Position numbers and translations under genes: made by a program | Shown: positions 1 to 7,839 of the stretch, piece after piece | How the letters are laid out: each line of letters starts with the position of its first letter | Numbering within the stretch: the stretch's first letter is position 1 | NCBI GenBank assembly: GCA_017441005.1 | Contig: JAFSAM010000078.1 | Location: 1-48,707, forward strand | Length of the DNA stretch: 48,707 nt | Direction: 5' to 3' | Source of the DNA: Clostridia bacterium | Lineage (GTDB): Bacteria > Bacillota > Clostridia > Oscillospirales > CAG-272 | The notes under the pieces: generated by a model | Databases searched by the model: none | What the model was told of the DNA's origin: nothing | The model's input: the letters and a program-made list of their open reading frames with translations, nothing else

Positions 1-146
1 GATACGATTTCCTGTACTTCAAGAGGAATATAGCCGTATTCTTCCTGAATTGCAGACAAAATCATCATCAAAGGTGTTTTTTCTTCAACGTATCTGTCAC
101 AGATTTCGTTGATCTTAGCAACTGATGCTTCACTCAAATGGGCCAT
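1..146 (-). CDS. NuoE-like NADH dehydrogenase / hydrogenase 24 kDa subunit (partial)
   Basis: Only the first 48 codons are present; the gene runs off the left edge. They read MAHLSEASVAKINEICDRY and continue with a segment containing AIQEEYGYIP. That segment matches the N-terminal helical part of NuoE/HndA/HydC-type thioredoxin-like [2Fe-2S] subunits, where a Leu-rich stretch ends in a conserved YGYIP/FGYLP motif. In this family the subunit passes electrons between NAD(P)H flavoprotein and iron-sulfur subunits of complex I-like enzymes or bifurcating hydrogenases. The cluster cysteines lie outside the window, so the call rests on the N-terminus alone. The ATG at 146 follows a strong AGGAGG ribosome site, and a consensus promoter lies upstream at 208-236. 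Confidence 0.7.
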   Translation of the reverse strand, partial: MAHLSEASVAKINEICDRYVEEKTPLMMILSAIQEEYGYIPLEVQEIV

Positions 147-179
147 GGTAGCCCTCCTTTTCTAAAGATTTTATATAAT

Positions 180-193
180 TTGCATTATTGCAA
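180..193. promoter_or_regulatory. Perfect inverted repeat in the NuoE-like 5' leader
   Basis: TTGCA-TTAT-TGCAA is a perfect 5-bp-arm repeat lying just downstream of the predicted start of transcription and upstream of the ribosome site. The position suits a repressor operator. It does not match the Rex consensus (TTGTGAAA-type), so the factor is unknown. Confidence 0.35.
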
Positions 194-207
194 TCCATAC
201 ATTATAT

Positions 208-236
208 ATCATAACAAACAAACTCCCAATTGTCAA
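208..236 (-). promoter_or_regulatory. Sigma-A promoter of the NuoE-like gene
   Basis: On the minus strand TTGACA (231-236) and TATGAT (208-213) are separated by 17 bases, close to the housekeeping consensus. Transcription would start near position 201 and run into the partial gene. Confidence 0.75.
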
Positions 237-412
237 GACAAAACGACCATCAAATCGACGAATATTCCGTATTTTTTCTTACTAATAAGATAAAATTAGC
301 CAAATTTCTCAAAAAAACAAAGCAGTTCATTTTCGCTATATTTATACAGATTTCACCAATGATTTTTGCATCAAAATAAAGATAATATTCCATCGATTGA
401 ATTTATGCTCCG

Positions 413-1288
413 TCAAATATTCAAGGAACGCTTGAATTCAGAAGGAGTCATTCCGGTAACGCGTTTAAATACCCTCGAAAAATACTGGGGATTATCAAAA
501 TTAAGCTTCGCCGATATTTGAGCAAAATTCAAATCATCCTCACGGATCAGCATTCTTGCACACTCGACACGTTTTTTTATAGCATAGGATGACAGTGTCT
601 CTCCGGTCTGTTCACGAAAGATCTTGCTTATATAGCTTTTACTGTAACCGAACTCGCGGCAAATATCGCAAATCCTCACGCTTTCTTCCAGCCTTGAGGT
701 AATAAATTCTTTTATATCCACGACGATATGGCTCTCCATGCTTTCCTTGGTCGGAAATACCCCTACAGTTCCTTTATCGGTTATACTTCTTATAAGGAAG
801 ATCAACAATTGTTCAAGATACGTTTTTATAAGCTGTTCACCGCCAATACGGGCATTCTCTTTTTTTTCAAGCTTTTTCAGCTCCGTATCATTCTTGGGAA
901 TGATGTAAGTATCCTCAGACTCTTTGATCACAGAAGAAATAAAGCCTTTCAACGTCCTGTCGAGAGTCGTATGATATTTTTCAAGATAGACCATCGACGG
1001 AGAATCGCAAACGAAGGAAACAACAAAAAAATTGGGAGAGGAATCGACAGCTTTAATTGCGTGAAACTCGTCGGGCTTATGAAATACAATTTCCCCTTGC
1101 TTCAAAATTATACGCTCTTCATCCCTTTGAATCTCGACATTCCCCTTGTCAACGTAAACCATCTCCCAAAAATCGTGACTTTCTCCCGAATAAACAAATT
1201 TCCTGTCAAATTCATAATAATGAATAGTTACGATCTTAGAGATATTTATCAAAGAGTTTAATTTAGTTTTTACGTAGGTTGCTTTCAT
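413..1288 (-). CDS. AraC family transcriptional regulator (cupin sensor + HTH_18)
   Basis: A 291-residue regulator. The N-terminal part is a cupin-type sensor, with the motif ESHDFWEMVYVDKG followed by a stretch containing KQGEIVFHKPDEFHAI. The last about 100 residues are a double helix-turn-helix AraC domain, with YSKSYISKIFREQTGE in the first helix pair and the family-typical ending FDNPQYFSRVFKRVTGMTPSEFK. AraC proteins with this layout usually sense a sugar and activate an adjacent catabolic operon. The gene is divergent from the dehydrogenase run starting at 1425, which fits that role. A longer reading from a TTG at 1300 exists, but the GGAG at 1297-1300 sits six bases before the ATG at 1288, so I chose 1288. 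Ligand unknown. Confidence 0.9.
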   Translation of the reverse strand: MKATYVKTKLNSLINISKIVTIHYYEFDRKFVYSGESHDFWEMVYVDKGNVEIQRDEERIILKQGEIVFHKPDEFHAIKAVDSSPNFFVVSFVCDSPSMVYLEKYHTTLDRTLKGFISSVIKESEDTYIIPKNDTELKKLEKKENARIGGEQLIKTYLEQLLIFLIRSITDKGTVGVFPTKESMESHIVVDIKEFITSRLEESVRICDICREFGYSKSYISKIFREQTGETLSSYAIKKRVECARMLIREDDLNFAQISAKLNFDNPQYFSRVFKRVTGMTPSEFKRSLNI

Positions 1289-1348
1289 ATTCATCTCCAA
1301 AAATTATAATATTGTGCACAAAATTGAACTTTTGCAACAAAAAAATGT

Positions 1349-1365
1349 CTGTCCTCAAGGGACAG
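1349..1365. promoter_or_regulatory. Inverted repeat in the AraC/isomerase divergent region
   Basis: CTGTCC-TCAAG-GGACAG is perfect and lies midway between the two divergent genes. It is nested inside a second pair, GCAAC (1334-1338) and GTTGC (1367-1371). A separate 10-bp palindrome, TTGTGCACAA, sits at 1312-1321. No good -35 element stands before the rightward -10-like TATACT near 1374, as expected for an activator-dependent promoter. These are candidate AraC-regulator or second-factor sites. Confidence 0.4.
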
Positions 1366-1424
1366 CGTTGCTGTATACTGATTATACAACATACCGATCA
1401 AAAAAACAAGGGGGTATTCCAAAA

Positions 1425-2264
1425 ATGAAAAAAGGTATAAGCATTTGGTCATTTCCCGAACAGGAGTTGAACGCCAGTTTTGCTCTTGCGAAAGATGCAG
1501 GATTCGAAGGCGTGGAGGTAGCACTTGCCGAAGAGGGAGAAATCTCCTTACAAACCACAGAAAAAGCGCTTCTCGAAATAAAAAAACAGGCCGATAACAA
1601 CGGAATTGAGCTTTACAGCGTTGCAAGCGGACTGTACTGGGACTACTGGTTTAACGACGACGACATAAGCATTCGCGAAAAAGCCGTATCAAACTGCAAA
1701 AAACAGATAGAGACGGCAAGCATACTCGGATGCGAGTCGATACTTGTGATCCCCGGAGTGGTAAACGCAGACTTTGCAGACCCTAATAAGGTAGTTGATT
1801 ATTGTACCACCTACGAAAGAAGTCTTGAGGCTTTTGTCGGCTTAAAAGAAATCGCCGAACAGTACAAGATTGAAATAGGTCTTGAAAACGTCTGGAATAA
1901 ATTTTTACTCTCTCCGATGGAAATGCGCGATTTCATAGACAAAATAGGAAGCAAATATGTAGGAAGCTATCTTGATATCGGCAACACGCTTCTGAACGGT
2001 TACCCTGACCAATGGATAAGAGCGCTGGGAGACAGAATAAAGAAGGTTCATTTTAAGGATTACAGAAAAGCGGCGGGCGGTCTTCACGGCTTTGTCGATC
2101 TTCTTGCGGGCGACCTTGATTTTCCTGCCGCAATGACAGCACTTAATGAAATAGGCTACAACGGATGGGTAACAGCCGAAATGATCCCCAATTACAAATA
2201 CTATACGGAAACCATCATATATAATACGTCCAATGCCATGGATAAGATCTTAGGAAGGAAATAA
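1425..2264 (+). CDS. Sugar phosphate isomerase/epimerase-like TIM barrel (AP_endonuc_2)
   Basis: A 279-residue xylose isomerase-like TIM barrel beginning MKKGISIWSFPEQEL. The metal-site pattern is visible in order: Glu in GLENVW, Asp in SYLDIGNT, His in KKVHFKDY and Glu in VTAEMIP, the usual ligands for a divalent cation in this superfamily. Members isomerise or epimerise sugars and inosose; some relatives act with Gfo/Idh/MocA enzymes in oxidative glycoside cleavage. It is the first gene of a plus-strand run with two such dehydrogenases and an SDR. The reading frame is open from a GTG at 1314, but the GGGGG ribosome site at 1410-1414 and family length favour 1425. Substrate not determinable here. 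Confidence 0.85.
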   Translation: MKKGISIWSFPEQELNASFALAKDAGFEGVEVALAEEGEISLQTTEKALLEIKKQADNNGIELYSVASGLYWDYWFNDDDISIREKAVSNCKKQIETASILGCESILVIPGVVNADFADPNKVVDYCTTYERSLEAFVGLKEIAEQYKIEIGLENVWNKFLLSPMEMRDFIDKIGSKYVGSYLDIGNTLLNGYPDQWIRALGDRIKKVHFKDYRKAAGGLHGFVDLLAGDLDFPAAMTALNEIGYNGWVTAEMIPNYKYYTETIIYNTSNAMDKILGRK

Positions 2265-2267
2265 GCT

Positions 2268-3248
2268 ATGTTGAAAATAGGACTTATAGGTTGCGGTTTT
2301 ATGGGAGACATGCACGCAAACTGCTACAAAAACATTAAAGGAGTCAATCTTACCGCCGTAGCTGACCTCTGCAGAGAAAAGGCAGAGAAAGCGGCATCGG
2401 GTACCGGGGCTGTAATATACGGCGACGGCAAAGAACTGATCGCCAATGCAGACGTTGACGTTATAGACATTTGTCTGCCCACATTTCTTCACACGGAATA
2501 TGCAATTGCGGCTATGGAAAAGGTAAAATATCTTTTTATCGAGAAACCCGTTGCACTTACTTCTGAGGAAGGCGACAGCCTAATCAAAAAAGCAAACGAA
2601 ACAGGCTGTAATATACAAATAGGTCAGGTAATCAGATTCTGGGATGAATATACCGTTCTTCGCGACATTGTAAAAAGCGGAAAATACGGAAAAGTCGTCA
2701 ATGCAAACTTTCGACGCATAAGTCCCCGTCCCGATTGGGGTTGGGAAAGCTGGTTGACCGATGCCCGCCGTTCGGGCGGTGCGGCGCAGGATCTGCACAT
2801 TCACGATACCGATTACGTTTTGTCTGTATTCGGACAGCCGAAGGATTTTTACTCTGTCAAAAATGCTGTGGGTGAAACCAATTCCTACATAAATACACTT
2901 ATGCAGTACGAGGATTTTGTTGTGACCGTTGAAGGAACGTGGGACCTTCCCTTCACCCATCCTTTTGAAGCAAGCTTCAGAGTTGTATTTGAAAAGGCTA
3001 CCGTTGAAAACGGAGCAAACGGCTTTATGCTGTATACGGATTCTTCGGCAGAAAAGATCGAAATCGAAAAGAAAGAATTGATAGGCACAGTGTCCGGCGG
3101 CAACATATCGGATCTCGGCGGATATTATAACGAGCTTGCTTATTTCTGCGACAGAGCTGAAAAAAATCTCCCGATCGACCGGGCAACACTCGAAGAAGGA
3201 GTAGCTTCTTTAAAATTTGTAAAAAAGGAGTTGTCATTTAATGCTTAA
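2268..3248 (+). CDS. Gfo/Idh/MocA family oxidoreductase (first copy)
   Basis: 326 residues, typical length. The N-terminal Rossmann domain opens with GLIGCGFMGDMH (GxGxxG for NAD(P)). The family motif EKPVA follows, and the C-terminal domain carries HIHDTDYV, where the His-Asp pair takes the place of the usual catalytic His. Enzymes of this family oxidise sugar or inositol hydroxyls, often at C3. It starts three bases after the isomerase stop and overlaps the next dehydrogenase by eight bases, so the three are surely co-translated. It is clearly paralogous to, but well diverged from, the following gene, so the two probably act on different positions or in opposite directions. Confidence 0.9.
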   Translation: MLKIGLIGCGFMGDMHANCYKNIKGVNLTAVADLCREKAEKAASGTGAVIYGDGKELIANADVDVIDICLPTFLHTEYAIAAMEKVKYLFIEKPVALTSEEGDSLIKKANETGCNIQIGQVIRFWDEYTVLRDIVKSGKYGKVVNANFRRISPRPDWGWESWLTDARRSGGAAQDLHIHDTDYVLSVFGQPKDFYSVKNAVGETNSYINTLMQYEDFVVTVEGTWDLPFTHPFEASFRVVFEKATVENGANGFMLYTDSSAEKIEIEKKELIGTVSGGNISDLGGYYNELAYFCDRAEKNLPIDRATLEEGVASLKFVKKELSFNA

Positions 3249-4275
3249 CGTAGGTATCATAGGCTGCGGAAACATTTTCACTATGCACGCAACGTCTGCC
3301 GACAATCTCCCGAATGCAAGGATAGTTGCAGTTTGCGACATAAAAAAAGACAGAGCCGATAAAGCCGCAAAAAAGTATGGGGCTAAAGCCTACTACGATT
3401 ATAAGGAAATGATAAATGACGCATCCCTTGACGTAGTGCATATATGTGTCCCCCACTATATGCACCCGATCATTTCAAAATATGCCATCGAGCACGGAAT
3501 AAACGTCTTATGCGAAAAACCGATAAGCATAAACTACTCCGACGGACTTGAAAACGTCAAGCTTGCCGAAGAAAAGAAAGTCAAATACGGTATAATCTTT
3601 CAGTGCCGTTACAATGACACCTCAAAACTGATCAAAGAGAACCTCGAAACCGGCAAGCTCGGGAAGGTCATATCTGCCCGAGTTGTGCTGACCTGGTGCA
3701 AGCCCGACTCTTATTATTCCCTTTCCGATTGGAAAGGAACGTGGGATAAAGAGGGCGGCGGAGTTATAATCGACCAAGCGATACATTCACTTGATCTTGC
3801 AAACTGGTTTATCAACGACGAGCCCGTCAGAGTTCAGGCAAGCATTGCAAACAGAGGTCACTCAATAATGGAGGTAGACGATACCGGAGAGGGCTTTATT
3901 CAATACAAGAACGGGGCTACTCTGTCCTTTTGGGCTATGAACAACTACGGTTGTGACGAGCCTATCGAAATAAGGCTTCTGTGCGAAAACGGCAAAGCCG
4001 TAATGAGCTACGACGAAGCCGAAATAACCTTCAATGACGGAACGGTACTGTCTACGAAGCAACAGCCTGACGGAATATATTATGAAGGCGGCAAAGAATA
4101 CTGGGGCTTCAGACACATAAGACAGATTGCAGATTTTTACGATGCGGTAGAAAATGACCGTCAGCCCGATATCAGCGGCAAAGAGGCATTGAAAATTCAA
4201 AGAATAATATGCGCCATTTACAGATCGGGCAAGACCAACTCTGCAATTTCTTTAGAAAACAGTATGGATAATTAA
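3241..4275 (+). CDS. Gfo/Idh/MocA family oxidoreductase (second copy)
   Basis: 344 residues. The nucleotide-binding motif is GIIGCGNIFTMHA, the family Lys is in CEKPIS, and the active-site segment DQAIHSLDLANWF has the classic H-x3-D arrangement with a Gly-rich approach (EGGGVIID). The N-terminus overlaps the 3' end of the preceding dehydrogenase. Two adjacent copies of this family next to a xylose isomerase-like protein recall inositol-type pathways and C-glycoside or keto-glycoside pathways, where one dehydrogenase oxidises the bound sugar and a second restores the product. That role is an inference from gene order. After it comes a 62-base gap and the SDR gene. Confidence 0.9.
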   Translation: MLNVGIIGCGNIFTMHATSADNLPNARIVAVCDIKKDRADKAAKKYGAKAYYDYKEMINDASLDVVHICVPHYMHPIISKYAIEHGINVLCEKPISINYSDGLENVKLAEEKKVKYGIIFQCRYNDTSKLIKENLETGKLGKVISARVVLTWCKPDSYYSLSDWKGTWDKEGGGVIIDQAIHSLDLANWFINDEPVRVQASIANRGHSIMEVDDTGEGFIQYKNGATLSFWAMNNYGCDEPIEIRLLCENGKAVMSYDEAEITFNDGTVLSTKQQPDGIYYEGGKEYWGFRHIRQIADFYDAVENDRQPDISGKEALKIQRIICAIYRSGKTNSAISLENSMDN

Positions 4276-4337
4276 AAAAACTATGATATAATGCTTATAC
4301 AGGCACTGATATCAAAAACAGATAACGGAGACTTATT

Positions 4338-5138
4338 ATGAAAAAAGATATTTTCACGATGGAAGGTAAAAACGTAGTATTTACCGGCGGTTGCGGTGCT
4401 TTGGGAAGAGTAATGGTAAAAGCCCTTCTTGAATACGGAGCAAATGTTGCCGTCCCCGAAATTTGTGACAGATTTGATGAAAGCTTTGATGAATACAAAG
4501 CCCAAAACAAGCTGAAGGTGATCGTTACCGATCTCAGCAAGACCGAAAGCATCAGAGCTTCTTTTGAAGAAGCAAACAACTTTCTCGGCGGAATCGACGT
4601 GCTTGTTAACTGCGCGGCATACGGCGGAGGAGCCGGCGGCAAGAGCTGTGAATACAGACTGGATAAGATAGATGACGACACCTGGGAAAACGGCGTTGAC
4701 GGAACGCTCAATGTTATTTTCCGTTGCACAAGAGAGGTAATTCCCTACTTTGACAAAAAAGGAAAAGGCAATATAGTGAATGTAGGATCTATGTACGGAC
4801 TCATTGCTCCGGATTTTGACATATACGGAGAGGATATCCCCTGGAGTCCCCCCACCTACGGTGCCGGCAAAGCAGGCGTGTTGCAATTTACACGTTACTG
4901 TGCATCTGCTTTAGCTCGCCGCAACATAAGAGTAAACAGCATAACCCCGGGGCCCTTTCCGGGAATAACACCCGCTACTGACATGGAATTTATAGGCAGG
5001 CTCAGCAATAAGACCATGTTAAAGCGCACAGGTAAAGCCGAAGAACTAAACGGAGCTTTGTTGCTCCTTGCATCCGAGGCATCATCCTTTATGACAGGAA
5101 CAAACATCGTCGTTGACGGCGGTATGACGCAGTGGTAA
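4338..5138 (+). CDS. SDR family NAD(P)-dependent oxidoreductase
   Basis: A 266-residue classical short-chain dehydrogenase. The cofactor motif is TGGCGALGRVM near residue 15, the catalytic Ser is in NVGSMYG, and the YxxxK pair is in PTYGAGKAG. The C-terminus ends in GTNIVVDGGMTQW, the usual FabG/gluconate dehydrogenase-like tail. Such enzymes commonly interconvert keto and hydroxy sugar acids (for example 5-keto-gluconate or altronate-like substrates). It is the fourth gene of the cluster. The ribosome site GGAG is eight bases before the ATG. A conserved gap of about 130 bases then separates it from the lipoprotein gene; I see no clear terminator there. Confidence 0.9.
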   Translation: MKKDIFTMEGKNVVFTGGCGALGRVMVKALLEYGANVAVPEICDRFDESFDEYKAQNKLKVIVTDLSKTESIRASFEEANNFLGGIDVLVNCAAYGGGAGGKSCEYRLDKIDDDTWENGVDGTLNVIFRCTREVIPYFDKKGKGNIVNVGSMYGLIAPDFDIYGEDIPWSPPTYGAGKAGVLQFTRYCASALARRNIRVNSITPGPFPGITPATDMEFIGRLSNKTMLKRTGKAEELNGALLLLASEASSFMTGTNIVVDGGMTQW

Positions 5139-5270
5139 AAAGCCGCTTTAAAAAAACTCAAACTTTTTTCGTCAAAAGGAAAACAGCGACCCACAGCACA
5201 TTTTATGTAGCACAGTTGCTTACCAAAGCACAATAATAACCACCACTCATTGTACAAGGAGATAAATACT

Positions 5271-6533
5271 ATGAAAAAACTTTTAGTTTTTTTCGCGATT
5301 ATTGTTCTTGCTATTACCGTTTCGGCGTGCGGGTCTGACAAACCATCTCCGAATGATAACGAAACGACGGTACAGACAGCAGAACCCGAAACCACCGAAC
5401 AGCCCGATAATAAACCTGCAAACAAGCTTCCCGACGGTATCAACCCCGACGAGTATGCCAAGTTTGTGCAGTTCGATCTGCCTGAGAACTTCAGAGAAGC
5501 GGCTGTTGCACAGATGCGTAAGCAGGCAACTGTCGAGTGGACTCCGGAATATACCTTCAGCTACGGCAACACGTATGACAACTGGGGCTTTAAGATGACA
5601 TATACTGCCGGCAAGAAATACACCGGTCTTCCTTACGGCAATATGAATTGCAATATGAGCGAATTCCAAAAGTATCTTGACGAGCACGGGGGCAAATTTG
5701 CTGCAAAGGCGGAAAACGGTTACAATGACGTGATGGGAACACAGTGCAGTACGGCTATCAACCTTTCCTTCCAAACGTTCTTCCCCGAAGCCTGCAAGGT
5801 CTCAGACTCGTGGTGGCCTTCTTATCACAGCAAATTTATCGGAATCAACGTCGGTAGCTACGAGGCTCCCGACGGAATGAAGCGCGGCGTTGATATAGTA
5901 GCCCATAACGGCGAAGAAAAAATGTACGAATCGTACGCATTGGCAGATATGGGTGACGTAATTATAAGCAAGGACGACGAAAGAGCCGTAACTCACGTAC
6001 GTATGGTTGCAGCAAAGGCTGTTGTAGCAAGGGGAGCAAACGGTCAGATCAATCCCAACAGAAGCTATCTTGTATGCATTGAGCAGACCGATTCCTTTGA
6101 CAGCACCAGAAAGGATGTCAATACCACTTGGTGGGTCGACCATAAATATACCTTCGCATCCCTTTATCAGGGCGGATGGGTACCCGTTTCTCTTGAGTGC
6201 TACAAAGACAACGTAAGCGTCTATCCTTATATAGCACTTGACGAGATCCCCACGGCAGATATGCTTGCAAAGGGTACGCTCGGAGGAACTGTCTCTACCG
6301 ATTACACCCTGAACTATATACACTTGAGCATTTACGACAAGGCCGGCAATCTCGTAAACAGAGTGGTTAAAAACAACAGCTTTGACGGCAGTAAGGAAAA
6401 TCTCAGAAAACACGCCTTCAACCTCTTCAACGACAGTTTGAAGGCAGGAACCGAATATACGTTTGTTCTTGATGCCGGAATTGCAGCCGGAAATGCCGAG
6501 CTTTGCAGAGTTGACTTTACTTATAACGGTTAA
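5271..6533 (+). CDS. Lipoprotein with NlpC/P60-like or papain-like cysteine hydrolase motifs (uncharacterised)
   Basis: 420 residues with a lipoprotein signal (hydrophobic residues 4-17, lipobox ending at Cys20), then a Thr/Glu/Pro-rich linker to about residue 55. I do not recognise a named family. The order of motifs resembles NlpC/P60-type cysteine hydrolases: TGLPYG (118-123), Gly-Thr-Gln-Cys-Ser with Cys159 as possible nucleophile, Gly-Asp-Val-Ile (228-231) and Thr-His-Val-Arg with His242 as possible base. The C-terminal about 100 residues look like a beta-sandwich (ITPT-free, VSTDYTLNYIHLSIYD). It would sit on the outer face of the membrane. AAGGAGAT before ATG 5271 sets the start. Function is inference. 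Confidence 0.75.
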   Translation: MKKLLVFFAIIVLAITVSACGSDKPSPNDNETTVQTAEPETTEQPDNKPANKLPDGINPDEYAKFVQFDLPENFREAAVAQMRKQATVEWTPEYTFSYGNTYDNWGFKMTYTAGKKYTGLPYGNMNCNMSEFQKYLDEHGGKFAAKAENGYNDVMGTQCSTAINLSFQTFFPEACKVSDSWWPSYHSKFIGINVGSYEAPDGMKRGVDIVAHNGEEKMYESYALADMGDVIISKDDERAVTHVRMVAAKAVVARGANGQINPNRSYLVCIEQTDSFDSTRKDVNTTWWVDHKYTFASLYQGGWVPVSLECYKDNVSVYPYIALDEIPTADMLAKGTLGGTVSTDYTLNYIHLSIYDKAGNLVNRVVKNNSFDGSKENLRKHAFNLFNDSLKAGTEYTFVLDAGIAAGNAELCRVDFTYNG

Positions 6534-6552
6534 AGAAAAGGAGAAAATAAAA

Positions 6553-7650
6553 ATGGACAAGATCAAGTTTCTTACCCCAATCGATGGCACAATGGTCTGC
6601 GACAAGGCAGGCATAATCGAAAATGATGCTTTGCTGATCGATATCACCCTTAAAGCATCCGCAGGAAGAAACATTACGGTAAACGGACTTACGACCGCCG
6701 ACAACGGAGGCTTCTATACCGTCAAAATTCCGCTGACCGCCTATAAAAATCAGCTGATCGCACGCGATACCGAAACGGGTGACACTACCGAAGCTACCAT
6801 TTACCGTCTAAAAAATGCATCAATGAAGTACCGCCTGTCACTTGATGACAATATAGAGTGCTTTAAGGAAATTGCAAAAAATAATTACAAGTCCATATTT
6901 GATCAACCTTATCTCAGGCTTATGAAGGATCTGAACGAAAAGTACGGAACCAAGGTTCACGCCAATATCTATTACTGCTGTTCCGAATTTTCGACCGAGT
7001 CCTCACCAAAAGGAAGCTTCAATCTATCTCAGTTTCCCGACAAGTATAAGGGTGAGTTTGAGGAAGCATCCGAATGGCTGAGACTGTCCTTTCACGCATT
7101 TAAGAACCTGCCCGATGAGCCCTATGCACGCGAGGACGGTCGAACATATATGAACGCATACGAGGATTGTGCAATGGTAAACGAAGAGATCATTCGTTTT
7201 GCCGGCGAGAAATCATTGAGCGACTACACCACGATCCACTGGTGTCGAGGCACGAAGGATGCCTGCAAAGCATTCAGAGCAAACGGCTATAAGTACCTGC
7301 AGGGAGGTACACCCATTAACTACTATCTTACCGACGAACAGTTTCTTGAGGCGGTCCGAAAATACGGAAACTACTATGATCCCGAAACCGATCTGGTCTT
7401 TACAACAAGCAGCTGTATGCTGAATGCAGCCGAGGTAGGACCGACCGAAATCCCCAAAAGACTTGACGAGCGCTCAAAGCAGTATCCGTTAAACGGATTT
7501 ATCGACCTCATCATCCACGAACAGTATTTCTATCCTCATTTTCATCTTCATCGCCCCGATTATCGGGAACGTATCGAAGCGGGTATCAAGTGGTGCCACG
7601 AGCACGGCTATCAGCCTTCCTTCAGAAGCGAACCGCTAAAACCCTGGTAA
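6553..7650 (+). CDS. Ig-like plus polysaccharide deacetylase-fold protein
   Basis: 365 residues without a signal peptide. Residues 1-90 look like a small Ig-like beta domain (contains NITVNGLTTADNGGFYTV). From residue 93 the sequence reads YRLSLDDN, then IFDQPYLRLMKDLNEKYGTK, and later LRLSFHAF. The Asp pair (98-99) and the His at 181 are in the order expected for the metal site of a NodB-like beta/alpha barrel. Many uncharacterised proteins of this type occur next to glycan-degrading genes. It follows the lipoprotein by 19 bases with a good AAGGAG site, so it belongs to the same operon and is likely its last gene. Whether it deacetylates a sugar is unproven. Confidence 0.65.
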   Translation: MDKIKFLTPIDGTMVCDKAGIIENDALLIDITLKASAGRNITVNGLTTADNGGFYTVKIPLTAYKNQLIARDTETGDTTEATIYRLKNASMKYRLSLDDNIECFKEIAKNNYKSIFDQPYLRLMKDLNEKYGTKVHANIYYCCSEFSTESSPKGSFNLSQFPDKYKGEFEEASEWLRLSFHAFKNLPDEPYAREDGRTYMNAYEDCAMVNEEIIRFAGEKSLSDYTTIHWCRGTKDACKAFRANGYKYLQGGTPINYYLTDEQFLEAVRKYGNYYDPETDLVFTTSSCMLNAAEVGPTEIPKRLDERSKQYPLNGFIDLIIHEQYFYPHFHLHRPDYRERIEAGIKWCHEHGYQPSFRSEPLKPW

Positions 7651-7674
7651 AAAAAGTTTTATCGCAAATAACAA

Positions 7675-7735
7675 AAAAGGCGCTGACTCGTTTGCGTTTC
7701 TTTCGCATTCGAGCCGGTGCCTTTATATTTTTATG
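7675..7735. terminator. Bidirectional terminator between deacetylase-like and sialidase-like genes
   Basis: A long interrupted hairpin: AAAGGCGC pairs with GTGCCTTT, with inner CTCG/CGAG and TGCG/CGCA pairs. T-rich tracts lie on both sides, so it can end transcripts from both convergent genes. Confidence 0.7.
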
Positions 7736-7839
7736 GGACTATCGTGTTAACACTGAATTTGACAAAGCATAATCCTTGGATTATCATAGGTAACAGTCAA
7801 ATAATGACAAAAAAGACAAACAGTTTTGATTTTAAATAT

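Noticed and set aside
5802..6704. 300-residue minus-strand frame across the lipoprotein
   Set aside because: Overlaps a gene with signal peptide, ribosome site and operon context; no support of its own.
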